Source: Paludibacteraceae bacterium (GTDB taxonomy: Bacteria; Bacteroidota; Bacteroidia; Bacteroidales; Paludibacteraceae). From it: a stretch of DNA of 37,023 nucleotides. This document shows positions 9,013 through 18,890 of the stretch, piece by piece. Location of the stretch: contig JAKSNU010000014.1 of NCBI GenBank assembly GCA_024399535.1, forward strand, positions 1 to 37,023, given 5' to 3'. Position 1 is the first letter of the stretch. Each line of letters starts with the position of its first letter. The notes below the pieces were generated by a model. It was not told the origin of the DNA. It saw only the letters and a program-made list of their open reading frames with translations, and did no database searches. The translations under genes and the position numbers were made by a program.

Positions 9013-11228
9013 ATATTTTGTTGATTGATTCGTTTTGCTTCTGTTATTGAATCTAATTTCAGCAGTTTACGGCACAATGTCTCGGTGTCCTCAGCCGAAT
9101 AGACATACATTTCGATTATTCCAGACAATATCTTGTTGTTAGTCTCGAAATTTATTTTGCGCATGTTGATATTATAGTCGTCGCTGATGATATGTACAAT
9201 CTCCTTGAGCAGTCCAGGATTGTCAAAGCCCTTGATTTCGATTGTTGTTCTGAACGACAACATCTTTTGCGTTTTCCAATTGGCTGTAATGATTTTGTTG
9301 CCAAATGCTGCCTTGAGTTTTTCAGCCTCCGGACAGTTGAGCTTGTGTACAATGACAGTGCCACTCTCGTCAATGAATCCGAGAACGTCATCCCCTGGAA
9401 TAGGTTTACAGCAATCTGCAATCTTGTAGCTCCTTCCGAATTCTGAATCTGTGAGGTCAATAGATTTGTCTTTCTTCGGGTCTATAGTTCTTCGTATGGT
9501 TTCTTCCTCTTTGCTGCTGCCGAATTGCAGTCGCCAGAACTTCATCCACCGGTTTGTATTCTTACTCTCAAAAAGTTTCAATGCACCTGAGATATCAACC
9601 TTGTCAGCACCGACATTGTAATACAAATCCTCTTTTGTCTTGAAGTTGTAATAATCCAACAGTACTTGCAACGACTCTCCGTTGATTCTCTGTTTTGCCG
9701 CCATCATCACTCCTTCAACACGGTGTTGACCTGCGTCAGTCTTTTCCTTGATTTCAGTTTTGAGATATGTTCTCAGTTGACCTTTTGCCTTTGAGGTCTT
9801 GCAGATGTCGAGCCATTCTATTGTCGGTTGCTGGCTGTTTGAAGTCAGGACCTCCACTTGGTCACCGCTCTGTAATTCATAATCTGCAGGTACGAGTCTA
9901 TGGTCAACTTTAGCTCCAATGCAATGAAAACCGAGGTCAGAATGCAGCATGAATGCAAAGTCGAGTGCTGTCGAATGGACAGGCATTTTCTTCACATCGC
10001 CATTAGGTGTGAATACAAATATTTCGGAGTTGTAGAGATTTAACTTGAAATTGTCCATAAATTCTATGGCATTCGAAAAATCTGATGAATCAAGCATCTC
10101 TTTCACAGACTTGAACCATTGGTCGAGGTCTGACTCTTCGTGTTCGCCTGTCTTGTATTTCCAGTGAGCAGCCAATCCCCGTTCGTCGATGTCGTTCATT
10201 CTCGTTGAACGGATCTGTACCTCTATCCAGTTTCCTCCAGGACCCATGACAGTGACGTGTAGTGCTTCATAGCCGTTGGATTTCGGTGTGGTTATCCAGT
10301 CTCTTGTCCTCTCTGGGTGGGGTGTGTATATGCTTGTTATGGCAGAATAGGCGAGCCAGCAATCAGACTTTTCTTTTTCCGGTTGCACAGTGTCGAGGAT
10401 TATTCTGACAGCCAATAGGTCGTAAACTTCGTCAAATGAGCAGTTCTTTGCCTGCATCTTGTGGAATACAGAGTATGGCGATTTTATCCTATTGATTATT
10501 GTATATTTCAACCCCAATGAGTCAAGTATTTTCTCGATAGGTTGCATGACCGACCTGCATGTCTCTTCGAGCATTGGTGTTTTATGCAACAGCTCAGTCT
10601 CAATTTTATGGTACATAGCTGGTTGCTCGTATTTGAAACAGAGGTTCTCGAATTCTGTTTTTATCTTGAAAAACCCGAGTCGCTGTGCGAGTGGTGCATA
10701 TATATACAATGTCTCGCCGCATATCTTGAATTGCTTAGCAGGAGGCATTGAGCCGAGTGTTCGCATGTTGTGCATACGGTCTGCCATCTTGATGAGTATC
10801 ACCCTTATGTCTTCAGGTATAGTCAGTATGAGTTTTCTGAAGTTCTCAGCCTGTGCCGACTTTGTGTCGCCGAATATTCCGCCTGAAATCTTGGTCAGTC
10901 CGTTTACAATAGATGCTATTTTTGGGTTGAATGCTTTCTCAATGTCGTCTAATGTGTAATCTGTGTCCTCCACTACGTCGTGAAGCAACGCTGCGCAGAT
11001 TGAAGTTGACCCGAGACCTATCTCGTTGACCACAATACGTGCTACGGCTAAAGGATGCATAATGTACGGCTCTCCCGAACGTCGTTTGACACCATGGTGC
11101 GCTTTCTTTGCAAATTCAAATGCCCTCGTGATGATTTCAACTTTTTGTTTATGCGCTGTGTTGGCATAATCTTTCAGCAACGCTTCGAACTCGTTTTGGA
11201 CGAGTTTCTCTTCTTCATCTTCTGTCAT
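9009..11228 (-). CDS. rel: Bifunctional (p)ppGpp synthetase/hydrolase (RelA/SpoT family)
   Basis: A 739-residue long RSH protein. Domains in order: HD hydrolase with HPLAVARIV at 58 and the intact catalytic HDVVED at 83-88 plus KMADRMHNMRTL; synthetase near 240-370 with RIKSPYSVFHKM, DLLAVRIILD, PKSNGYEALH and IEVQIRS; TGS near 405-465; a conserved Cys pair in IADCCKPIPGDD; and a C-terminal ACT domain. Because both active sites look intact, it should both make and break ppGpp, coupling nutrient stress to growth. It sits inside an operon of envelope and cofactor genes, following an M23 peptidase gene by 21 bases. Confidence 0.97.
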   Translation of the reverse strand: MTEDEEEKLVQNEFEALLKDYANTAHKQKVEIITRAFEFAKKAHHGVKRRSGEPYIMHPLAVARIVVNEIGLGSTSICAALLHDVVEDTDYTLDDIEKAFNPKIASIVNGLTKISGGIFGDTKSAQAENFRKLILTIPEDIRVILIKMADRMHNMRTLGSMPPAKQFKICGETLYIYAPLAQRLGFFKIKTEFENLCFKYEQPAMYHKIETELLHKTPMLEETCRSVMQPIEKILDSLGLKYTIINRIKSPYSVFHKMQAKNCSFDEVYDLLAVRIILDTVQPEKEKSDCWLAYSAITSIYTPHPERTRDWITTPKSNGYEALHVTVMGPGGNWIEVQIRSTRMNDIDERGLAAHWKYKTGEHEESDLDQWFKSVKEMLDSSDFSNAIEFMDNFKLNLYNSEIFVFTPNGDVKKMPVHSTALDFAFMLHSDLGFHCIGAKVDHRLVPADYELQSGDQVEVLTSNSQQPTIEWLDICKTSKAKGQLRTYLKTEIKEKTDAGQHRVEGVMMAAKQRINGESLQVLLDYYNFKTKEDLYYNVGADKVDISGALKLFESKNTNRWMKFWRLQFGSSKEEETIRRTIDPKKDKSIDLTDSEFGRSYKIADCCKPIPGDDVLGFIDESGTVIVHKLNCPEAEKLKAAFGNKIITANWKTQKMLSFRTTIEIKGFDNPGLLKEIVHIISDDYNINMRKINFETNNKILSGIIEMYVYSAEDTETLCRKLLKLDSITEAKRINQQNI

Positions 11229-11249
11229 ATACTATGTATATTCTATTTT

Positions 11250-12218
11250 TTAATCTAACATTTTTCCTGCGTTTGATGCTGTCTGTAGCATCTGGTCGTA
11301 TTCTTTCGGTGTAAGATCAAGGAAGTAGTAGTTGACAGGGTTCACTGGTTTGCCGTGGTAGTGTACTTCGTAATGCAGGTGCGACCCTGTGCTCTTGCCA
11401 GTGCTTCCTACTGTTCCTATTTGTTGTGTTCTTGTAACTTTCTGTCCTTTCCTGACACCGATTTTCTGCATGTGTGCATATAGCGTCTGATAACCAAAAC
11501 CATGGTCTATGACTACGCAATTTCCATATCCCTGTCTCATTCCTGCCTCTACCACTTTTCCATCGCCTGTTGCGAATATCGGAGTTCCTTTAGATGCAGA
11601 ATAGTCTATTCCTGAATGCATTCTCATTGTGTGGAATATTGGGTCGCGTCGCCATCCGAAACCTGATGCCACCTGTTTGAGGTTCTTGTTCAATATCGGT
11701 TGTATGGCAGGTATGCAGCTAAGTCTCTTTTCTTGATTTTTTATCAAGTCAACGAGTTCGTCGTAAGATTCTGACTGCTGGCAAATCATATTCTCAATAT
11801 AGTCTGCCTTGGTTGACGCATCAAACACTAATTCATAAGAATTCATGTCAATGAACTCATCATATTTATTGTTTAGCAATATGTTATCGTTTTTCACTAC
11901 GTCGGGCATTGTATCAGTTTCCAACAGTATCCTGTACAAGTTGTTGTCCCGTTCACGGAGGTCTGTCAGCACTACGTTCATTGCGTCAAACCTCTTTACG
12001 AGGAATTTGTACTGAGATTCCATTAGAGCTAAATCCTGCTGTAATTTCTTCTCCTTAGGAGAATCCATGAATGTATAAATGCAGACAAGCACTAAAATTG
12101 ATAGTCCTACACCTGAAAGCAGATGAGTGAATATCACCTTCAGCACATGCATTACGCTAACCTCAATTTTCTCGAATCTTAGCGTTTCTGGATTATATCT
12201 GAACTTATGTTTTTTCAA
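11250..12218 (-). CDS. M23 family metallopeptidase, membrane-anchored, TTG start
   Basis: A 322-residue LytM/M23 peptidase, likely cutting or regulating cutting of peptidoglycan cross-links in the periplasm. One membrane segment lies at about 25-50, then a helical coiled-coil-like region to about 165, then the peptidase. The zinc set is complete: H201xxxD205, H249 and HLH 280-282. The start is a TTG codon, kept because the N-terminal KKHKFRYNPETLRFEKI is a conserved opening in Bacteroidetes members and no upstream ATG is available after the preceding stop, which lies 3 bases away. The first in-frame ATG would delete 22 residues. Confidence 0.92.
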   Translation of the reverse strand: MKKHKFRYNPETLRFEKIEVSVMHVLKVIFTHLLSGVGLSILVLVCIYTFMDSPKEKKLQQDLALMESQYKFLVKRFDAMNVVLTDLRERDNNLYRILLETDTMPDVVKNDNILLNNKYDEFIDMNSYELVFDASTKADYIENMICQQSESYDELVDLIKNQEKRLSCIPAIQPILNKNLKQVASGFGWRRDPIFHTMRMHSGIDYSASKGTPIFATGDGKVVEAGMRQGYGNCVVIDHGFGYQTLYAHMQKIGVRKGQKVTRTQQIGTVGSTGKSTGSHLHYEVHYHGKPVNPVNYYFLDLTPKEYDQMLQTASNAGKMLD

Positions 12219-12221
12219 GGT

Positions 12222-14684
12222 TTATTGATAACTTATTTTTTCATATAGAATGTTGAATTCGACCCTTCTGTTTTGTTCTCTTCCCTTCTTCGTGCTGTTA
12301 TCGGCGATAGGTTGTGTGTCGCCATATCCTTCAGATTTCATTCTTTCAGCAGCGATACCTCTATTGACGAGATATAATCTTACAGCCTCAGCTCTTTCTT
12401 TTGACAATTTGAGGTTTTTCTCTGGGTCACCAACATTGTCGGTATGACCATTAATCTCGAGATTGTAGCTTTCGTCAATCGACAGCATCTCTGCTATCTT
12501 GTTCAGTATGCCGTACGAGCTTTTCTTAATTGTTGCTTTCCCTGTTTCGAATTGTATTCCGGTCATAGCTTTCTTGAACAATTCTCTGACTTCGGTCAGC
12601 TCTGGACAACCATTGTTTGAGGCTGGTCCCTGTTCGTTAGGGCATTGGTCGAGATAGTCAGGCACTCCATCGTCATCGCTGTCTAATGGACAACCATTTT
12701 CATCTACTGCTACTCCTCTTGGGGTGTCGTGACATTGGTCTCTGAAGTCAGGCACTCCGTCCAAATCTTCGTCCATTGCACATCCATTATCATTCACAGC
12801 GACGCCTTCCGGTGTGTCAGGACATTGGTCAAGATAGTCAGGCACACCATCGTTGTCCATATCGTATGGACAACCTAACGTATCTACAATCACACCGTTA
12901 GGGGTTCCTTTGCATTGGTCGAGATAGTCAGGTACACCATCGTTGTCTTCGTCGAGAGGACAGCCTTTGGAATCCACCTCAACGCCTTCAGGTGTGTTTG
13001 GACATTCGTCTTTGTTGTCATCTATGCCATCGTTGTCAGTGTCGATTACGCAACCAAATTCGTCAACGAGAGCTCCTTCCGGTGTTCCTGGACATTTGTC
13101 AAAGCAATCTGCAACGCCATCGTTGTCAGTGTCATATGGACAACCGTCTCTGTTGATTATGTCTTTGTCCTTAGTCTTCTTGCATTTGCTTCTCAGCATA
13201 TCCATATCTGTATCATCGCAATTGTCGTGTTTGTCATATACGCCGTCTCTGTCCTTATCTCTTGCAAATCGGTGTATGTTGAATGTCATTCCTGCTTGCA
13301 GGTTTAATGTCTGGAATCTGTCGGGCAATGTGAGGTTAAGGTTCTTTTCCTGTGATTTAATATTCGACCATGTGATTGGTATGTAGTCGGCTACAATGAA
13401 CATAGTCAATGCCCCGAGGTTGAGGTTTAACCCGAGACCTAATGTCCCTAATCGTCCGTCTAAGCACGAGTAGCTGACTGCTGCTTTGAAATATTTGCAC
13501 GGACGGAAATTTACTGCAACTGTCACCTCGTCATATACGTGGTAATTGTTGAAAGTCAGTTGATTTACAACACCGAACGAAATCTTATTCTTCAGTATTC
13601 CGTATTCTATGCCAGCGTTGAATTTAGCATTAAGCATTGTGTTGTAAGCGTCGCTCTCCTCGACTTTGACATCTTGTTTTATCTGTTCACCGAAATTCTT
13701 AAGTTGTTCGTTAATCCTAATAGAATCGCCGATTGTGTAATCATCGATTATGCGGTCTATTGTGTAATTTCCTGTTATGCTTCCCTTTATGTTCATTTGC
13801 TTTGTCCAATGAATCATTCCGAGGTCGGTCACAGCAGCCGAAAGTTTTAGGTAGGGTATAGGTTCATAAGTTACACCGAGGTCTATCGCTGCTCCGTAGC
13901 CCGCAGGTCGTACCTTGTTCCATTGTGGGTTGAATTTCTTGTTGAAATCTATTCTTCCGTCAGCTGTAGTCTGAAATTCGATAGGCACAGCGGTTGCTGC
14001 TTTGATGAATGCCTCGCTGTTTAGCGTCCAATTTTCTCTTGAGATATCCATTGAGAGCGATTTTACGTCTGTACTGATGTTTGCCAATCCTGCGAGGAAT
14101 TTTGCCTTTGCACCGAATGTCACTTTCTTGCTAAGGTATCCAGAATAACCTAATCCTAAACTTGCATAGACATCGGTATATACGCCTAACGACTTAAGGT
14201 CAAAGCTGTTCACTCCGTCAGGATTTGCCGTGCCGTGAAGCAGAAGGTCAAACACCCCATTTGGTAGGTATAGTGATTGGTCAGCTACGAGATTCAGTTC
14301 AAATATCAGATAATGTTTTGGTTTAACTTGAAAACCGAAGTTCAGAATGTTTTGTCTGAATCTAAAATTTTCGCGTGGTGTGCTTTTCGTGATGCGTTTG
14401 TATAGTTTGTCGAGTGTTGCATCGCTGTTCAGAGCATTGACTGTCTTGCCGTTTTTAGAATATAGGAGGTCGCTTATAGTGAGGAAATTTTCGCCTGCCT
14501 TAAAGTCAATATGTGGCAGCAGAATGAAGTCGAAATACGATTTGCATTCAGGTACGAATGCAGGGTTCTCCATATTCCTCTCGGTTGTTGCCTCTTCCAT
14601 AAAATAGAGGGTGTTTGTCCCTTGACCCCATGCTGTCAGGCAACATATTATGGCTATCGTTATTATGAATATCTTCTCTTTCAT
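12222..14684 (-). CDS. DUF5723-like outer membrane protein with TSP3 repeats and OmpA domain
   Basis: An 820-residue envelope protein. A signal peptide (MKEKIFIITIAIICCLTAWG) leads into about 440 residues rich in alternating beta-strand patterns, resembling the DUF5723 barrel-type domain. Residues about 478-690 hold seven calcium-binding thrombospondin type 3 repeats of the form DxDxDGVxDxxDxC. Residues about 700-820 are an OmpA-like peptidoglycan-binding domain with NGHTDNVGDPEKNLKLS and REQNRRVEF. The likely role is to tie the outer membrane to the cell wall. It lies 12 bases after a lipoprotein gene and 3 bases before the M23 peptidase, forming an envelope block. Confidence 0.88.
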   Translation of the reverse strand: MKEKIFIITIAIICCLTAWGQGTNTLYFMEEATTERNMENPAFVPECKSYFDFILLPHIDFKAGENFLTISDLLYSKNGKTVNALNSDATLDKLYKRITKSTPRENFRFRQNILNFGFQVKPKHYLIFELNLVADQSLYLPNGVFDLLLHGTANPDGVNSFDLKSLGVYTDVYASLGLGYSGYLSKKVTFGAKAKFLAGLANISTDVKSLSMDISRENWTLNSEAFIKAATAVPIEFQTTADGRIDFNKKFNPQWNKVRPAGYGAAIDLGVTYEPIPYLKLSAAVTDLGMIHWTKQMNIKGSITGNYTIDRIIDDYTIGDSIRINEQLKNFGEQIKQDVKVEESDAYNTMLNAKFNAGIEYGILKNKISFGVVNQLTFNNYHVYDEVTVAVNFRPCKYFKAAVSYSCLDGRLGTLGLGLNLNLGALTMFIVADYIPITWSNIKSQEKNLNLTLPDRFQTLNLQAGMTFNIHRFARDKDRDGVYDKHDNCDDTDMDMLRSKCKKTKDKDIINRDGCPYDTDNDGVADCFDKCPGTPEGALVDEFGCVIDTDNDGIDDNKDECPNTPEGVEVDSKGCPLDEDNDGVPDYLDQCKGTPNGVIVDTLGCPYDMDNDGVPDYLDQCPDTPEGVAVNDNGCAMDEDLDGVPDFRDQCHDTPRGVAVDENGCPLDSDDDGVPDYLDQCPNEQGPASNNGCPELTEVRELFKKAMTGIQFETGKATIKKSSYGILNKIAEMLSIDESYNLEINGHTDNVGDPEKNLKLSKERAEAVRLYLVNRGIAAERMKSEGYGDTQPIADNSTKKGREQNRRVEFNILYEKISYQ
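12601..13265 (-). repeat. TSP3-coding imperfect tandem repeats inside the OmpA-like gene
   Basis: Seven units of roughly 70-110 bases encode the calcium-binding motif DxDxDGVxDxxDxC. Neighbouring units are similar at DNA level, for instance the shared run around gatagtcaggcac at about 12653, 12835 and 12925, so copy number could change by recombination. The repeat count sets the length of the linker between barrel and peptidoglycan-binding domain. Confidence 0.8.
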
Positions 14685-14696
14685 AGAATCCTGATG

Positions 14697-16382
14697 TCAT
14701 TTAAACAATGATACAATGTTAGCTTTTACCTTTGCAAATGCGCTGACCTTTATGTCAAGTTTGTCGGTTGTCCTAATATTCATTTGATGTTCTTTGCTTG
14801 CTATTGTTGCTTTGATAATCATCTTCTTAGCTTTGAATATCTCCTTGACATCGGCATCTTCGAATATCAGTGTTAAAATCTGGTTTGATGACTCTATACT
14901 CAATCCGTTTTCGTCGGTATATGCTGAGTTGATAGCTACATCTTCCCTTGTGTAAAAAATGTTTCCGTTTTCATCGGCAAACGAGATGTCTGTCCTAAAA
15001 TCGAAAGGAAATCCGTTGTTTATGTCCATATAGACATTGAATTGCTCAATGCTCATTACGTCAGACCACTCTCCGTTGAGGTTGCTGAAATCTGCCTTGA
15101 TTGTGTCAGCGTATGTCATTTCTGTCCCAGCATCGAACCACAGAGGAAGTTTGCATTGTATGTCGAGTTTAACCTCTGTAGGGTTCACGATAAAGTCTTC
15201 GTATGTTGAGCCTTTTTTGCCTGTCATTACGTTGCAATCAACGTTGACCAGTGTAGGCACACTTTTGAATAATTCGTGTAATTCTCCGTTCTCTCTGTCA
15301 AACACCAGCATGTCGAAAGCTGTGTCTTGTGGAACCATTGGTCGGGAGAGAGGTATTGTTTTTTTCTTACTGCCATTGAACATTGCGTATCTCGTCTGTC
15401 CGTCTTTGCCTTTTGCGCTTATCTCGTTCAGATTGAGTGTGATATCAACTCCTATGTTGTTTGTTATACTTGCTTTCAGTTGAGGATTGTGGACAAACAG
15501 GTTGTTGCCTTTGAATATATCAGCATTGGTGATGTTGGCTGGTACGGCTATGCTTAGTTTGTCGGCATATACAGGTGCTGCACGCCAGAATTTTCCAGTG
15601 GCAAATTTTGTATCCATCAAGTTGAAATAGGTGTCATATCCCATAGCAGCCTGTTTAGTGATGGTCATTTCGCCATCGCTGACCAACTCGCATTTCATAT
15701 GCATAGTCACTTCGTTTCTCGTGTCAGATGTAGGGAAACTTATGCTGAATTGTTTCATTGTATCAACGAGACTCGCTGCTGAATTGATCATATGCAGTTT
15801 GAAAATCTTTACCTCGTCTTGCTGCTGTATGTTTGGAAAACTGATTTCCACGTCAATGTAGTTGTTTTCGTTTAGCGTGATTCCCTGGGTGTTGAGTGCA
15901 ATGTCTAAGTTGGCTTTGGCAATTTCTACACTTCTGATTATTCTTTCCTCGTCGTCGTTCACTGCATTGAAGCCGAAGGCGTATGCCATATCTTTTTCGA
16001 ATGAGTAACTACCTTCGGGTACTGCTATAGCAAATCCGTCAGGCAATGCTGAAATAATAGCTGAAATGGCTGGTATTTGGTTTACAATGTTCAAGTCGCC
16101 TGTGATGCGTTCGCCATGGGTGTAATCTCCCAAATCTACTCTTAGTATTTTTGGTTCATCTTGCCAAAACAAGTTGATTGAGCAATCCTCGTCAGTCGAT
16201 ATTGCGCTCACTTTCGCAAGATTCAGAATGTCGCCCATTGTGATGTGTACTGTCCCTACTGGTACTGCGAGTGCTGCACCATAGTTCACATCTCCAGCAT
16301 TATCGAGGTCCACTTTTGTACAACCTGCTACTATGCCAATCGTAGCAGCGATGCCAATTATTGCCTTTGCTATTCGTTTCAT
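14697..16382 (-). CDS. Lipoprotein of unknown function, beta-rich
   Basis: A 561-residue predicted lipoprotein: MKRIAKAIIGIAATIGIVAGC carries a clear lipobox, VAGC, ending at C21. I do not recognise a named domain. The mature part reads as repeated beta-sandwich-like segments with many Asp and Asn residues, ending FAKVKANIVSLFK. It directly precedes the DUF5723/TSP3/OmpA gene with a 12-base gap, and such a pairing suggests a partner of the outer-membrane protein, but this is inference from order alone. Cellular place: inner leaflet of the outer membrane or cell surface. Confidence 0.75.
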   Translation of the reverse strand: MKRIAKAIIGIAATIGIVAGCTKVDLDNAGDVNYGAALAVPVGTVHITMGDILNLAKVSAISTDEDCSINLFWQDEPKILRVDLGDYTHGERITGDLNIVNQIPAISAIISALPDGFAIAVPEGSYSFEKDMAYAFGFNAVNDDEERIIRSVEIAKANLDIALNTQGITLNENNYIDVEISFPNIQQQDEVKIFKLHMINSAASLVDTMKQFSISFPTSDTRNEVTMHMKCELVSDGEMTITKQAAMGYDTYFNLMDTKFATGKFWRAAPVYADKLSIAVPANITNADIFKGNNLFVHNPQLKASITNNIGVDITLNLNEISAKGKDGQTRYAMFNGSKKKTIPLSRPMVPQDTAFDMLVFDRENGELHELFKSVPTLVNVDCNVMTGKKGSTYEDFIVNPTEVKLDIQCKLPLWFDAGTEMTYADTIKADFSNLNGEWSDVMSIEQFNVYMDINNGFPFDFRTDISFADENGNIFYTREDVAINSAYTDENGLSIESSNQILTLIFEDADVKEIFKAKKMIIKATIASKEHQMNIRTTDKLDIKVSAFAKVKANIVSLFK

Positions 16383-16400
16383 ATTTGTCTGTGTGTTTAA

Positions 16401-18866
16401 TTATCTTTGTACTGCACCGAGCTTCTCAATGAGGTTTTTCACGAGTTTTTCCATTATTGACTCTATCTGCTTGTCGTTTAGGGTTTTCTCTATATCCTGC
16501 AATGTGAAGTTAACGGCATACGATTTCTTTCCTGCTTCAAGATTCTTGCCTTCATAGACGTCGAACAGTGTAACTCGTTTGAGCAGCTTTTTCTCTGTTT
16601 CGTATGCTACTTTTTCGATGTCAGCAAAACGTACACTCTTGTCTATCAGCAGTGCTACGTCTCTTGATACCTCTGGGAATTTAGGTATCTCGGTGAAACT
16701 TATTTTCTTCTTTCCTGCCTCTTTGAGTGCGTTCTTCCATTCGATGTCAGCATACAGCATCTCTCCATCTATGTCGAATTTTTTGCAAATCTTAGCATTG
16801 ATTTTGCCGAGTGTGGCAAGCTTTTTGTTGCCCATTGTGCTTATCTCAAGTGCTTCGAAATATATGTCGTTGCTGATTTCTTTAATTTGTGTTTTCCTCA
16901 GCTCTACACCCATTCTCGTGAGTACGTTCTGCACGTATGCCTTCAGTTGGTAGAATGTAATAGGTTTTGTCGCTTCAGCCCAGTTGCCTGCTGACTTGCG
17001 TCCTGTCATCCAAATTCCTAAATGATACTCTTCTGAATATCTTGACAGAGGGTTTTCGCTTGCTCGCTCTTCGTTGAAGTGGTAGCAGTTTCCGAACTCG
17101 TATAATTTGAGGTCGCCCATCTGGCGGTTGATGTTGTGTGCGGCACTTTCAAGTCCTCCGAAGAGCAGAGTTTGTCTCATTACGTTTAGGTCTTGGCTCA
17201 GTCCGTTCATTATCTTGACGCAGTTTTTCTCGGCGAATGTGTCCAATCCTTCGTAATAGCCAGATTTCGACAGACTATTGTTCAATATCTCGTTGAACCC
17301 GCAAGCTGTCAACTGTTCCGAAATTTTCTGCTGCCATCTGTTGCTGTCAACACCTTTTGTGAAACTGAGATTTGAATGCAGCGAATCTGACAATTCAACG
17401 TTGTTGTATCCGTATATTCTGAGTATGTCCTCAATTACATCTACATCGCGCTGTACATCTACTCTATATGCAGGAATTTCCAATTTGTATCTCTCTGCTG
17501 TTTTTTCGATTATCTTCATTTCTAATCCTTTGAAGATAGTCTCAATTGTCTCTGTCGGAATCTCCTTGCCAATGAGGTTGTTGATTTTCGCTGTTGTTAC
17601 TTCTACCTCGAAATTCTTTATCTCTGTAGGATATACGTCAGCGTATTTTTCCTCTGCCTTTCCGCCTGAGGTCTCTTCAATAAGCGCTGTTGTGTATCGG
17701 AGTATCCACTCTGTGTTGTGAGGGTCAATTCCTCGTTCATATCTGAAGCTTGCGTCAGTGTTGAGTCCTTGGCGGCGAGCTGTCTTTCTTACCGATACAG
17801 GGTTGAAATATGCAACTTCGAGGAAAATGTCCTTCGTCTCTTCGGTAACTCCAGATTCAATGCCTCCGAACACTCCTGCAATGCACATTTCTCGCTCAGC
17901 GTTGCATATCATGAGGTCTTCGCCGGTCATTGTTCTTTCAACTCCGTCTAATGTCGTGAACTTAGTTCCTTCATGAGCTGTTCTGATTATCACCTTGTTG
18001 CCTTCAATCTTGGCAGCATCAAAAGCATGCAGAGGATGTCCGAAAGCGTGCATTACGTAGTTCGTAACGTCCACCACGTTGTTGATAGGTCTCAGTCCTA
18101 TGGTCGTCAGTGCCTCTTTTATCCATGCTGGCGATTCACCAATTTTTACGCCATTGATTTTCACACCAGCATATCTTGGGCATCTATCGCTGTTCTCAAC
18201 TATCACTTCGATATTTCCAGTCTTGTTTCCACCGCATATAGGTGTTGTTTTGACATCTGGTTTTATGAGTTGCGATTTAATGCCGTTCGCCATACAGAAT
18301 GCGTTGAGGTCGCGAGCTACACCATAATGCGAGATTGCATCAGCTCTGTTTGGCGTTATGTCAACCTCGATGATATAGTCATCTTTAATTCCGAAATAGT
18401 CCTTTGCAGCCATTCCTACAGGAGTGTCATTTGGCAATACCATGATGCCGGCGTGGTCAGTCCCTACACCTATCTCGTCAGCAGCACATATCATTCCAAA
18501 CGATTCTACACCACGCATCTTAGATTTCTTGATGACGAACGACTCATCACCATCGTACAGCCTTGTGCCAATTGTCGCTACTATTACTTTTTGTCCTGCA
18601 GCCACGTTTGGTGCACCGCAAACTATCTGCAGTGGTTCTTCGCCCTCTTTGACTCTGACTGTAGTCACGTGCAGATGATCTGAATTTTCGTGAGCCACGC
18701 ATGTTAAAACTTCGCCTACTGTCAGCCCCTCTAAACCTCCTTTTATTGTTTGTACTGCCTCGACAGTGCCTACTTCCAAACCAATTGACGTCAAGTGTGC
18801 AGCAGCCTCGTCTGCATTCATATCAACATCAATATATTTCCTTAACCAGTTGTATGATATATTCAT
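16401..18866 (-). CDS. pheT: Phenylalanyl-tRNA synthetase beta subunit
   Basis: The beta chain of the alpha2-beta2 PheRS, which helps bind tRNA-Phe and edits tyrosine mischarging. At 821 residues it is full length. Order of domains: N-terminal MNISYNWLRKYID, EMAP/OB tRNA-binding domain at about 40-155, B3/B4 editing domain at about 210-390 with RPINNVVDVTNYVMHAFGHP split across residues 250-275, B5 near 410-480, catalytic-like core, and a C-terminal FDX-ACB anticodon-binding domain (residues about 730-821). pheS is not next to it, as is common in this phylum. It lies 24 bases downstream of dapL and 18 before the lipoprotein gene. Confidence 0.98.
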   Translation of the reverse strand: MNISYNWLRKYIDVDMNADEAAAHLTSIGLEVGTVEAVQTIKGGLEGLTVGEVLTCVAHENSDHLHVTTVRVKEGEEPLQIVCGAPNVAAGQKVIVATIGTRLYDGDESFVIKKSKMRGVESFGMICAADEIGVGTDHAGIMVLPNDTPVGMAAKDYFGIKDDYIIEVDITPNRADAISHYGVARDLNAFCMANGIKSQLIKPDVKTTPICGGNKTGNIEVIVENSDRCPRYAGVKINGVKIGESPAWIKEALTTIGLRPINNVVDVTNYVMHAFGHPLHAFDAAKIEGNKVIIRTAHEGTKFTTLDGVERTMTGEDLMICNAEREMCIAGVFGGIESGVTEETKDIFLEVAYFNPVSVRKTARRQGLNTDASFRYERGIDPHNTEWILRYTTALIEETSGGKAEEKYADVYPTEIKNFEVEVTTAKINNLIGKEIPTETIETIFKGLEMKIIEKTAERYKLEIPAYRVDVQRDVDVIEDILRIYGYNNVELSDSLHSNLSFTKGVDSNRWQQKISEQLTACGFNEILNNSLSKSGYYEGLDTFAEKNCVKIMNGLSQDLNVMRQTLLFGGLESAAHNINRQMGDLKLYEFGNCYHFNEERASENPLSRYSEEYHLGIWMTGRKSAGNWAEATKPITFYQLKAYVQNVLTRMGVELRKTQIKEISNDIYFEALEISTMGNKKLATLGKINAKICKKFDIDGEMLYADIEWKNALKEAGKKKISFTEIPKFPEVSRDVALLIDKSVRFADIEKVAYETEKKLLKRVTLFDVYEGKNLEAGKKSYAVNFTLQDIEKTLNDKQIESIMEKLVKNLIEKLGAVQR

Positions 18867-18890
18867 TTTTATAAAAATTATTTTCCGTAT

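Noticed and set aside
17973-18683. 236-codon plus-strand open frame antisense to pheT
   Set aside because: Shadow frame; Tyr/Ser/Cys-rich translation with no recognisable domain, entirely within pheT.
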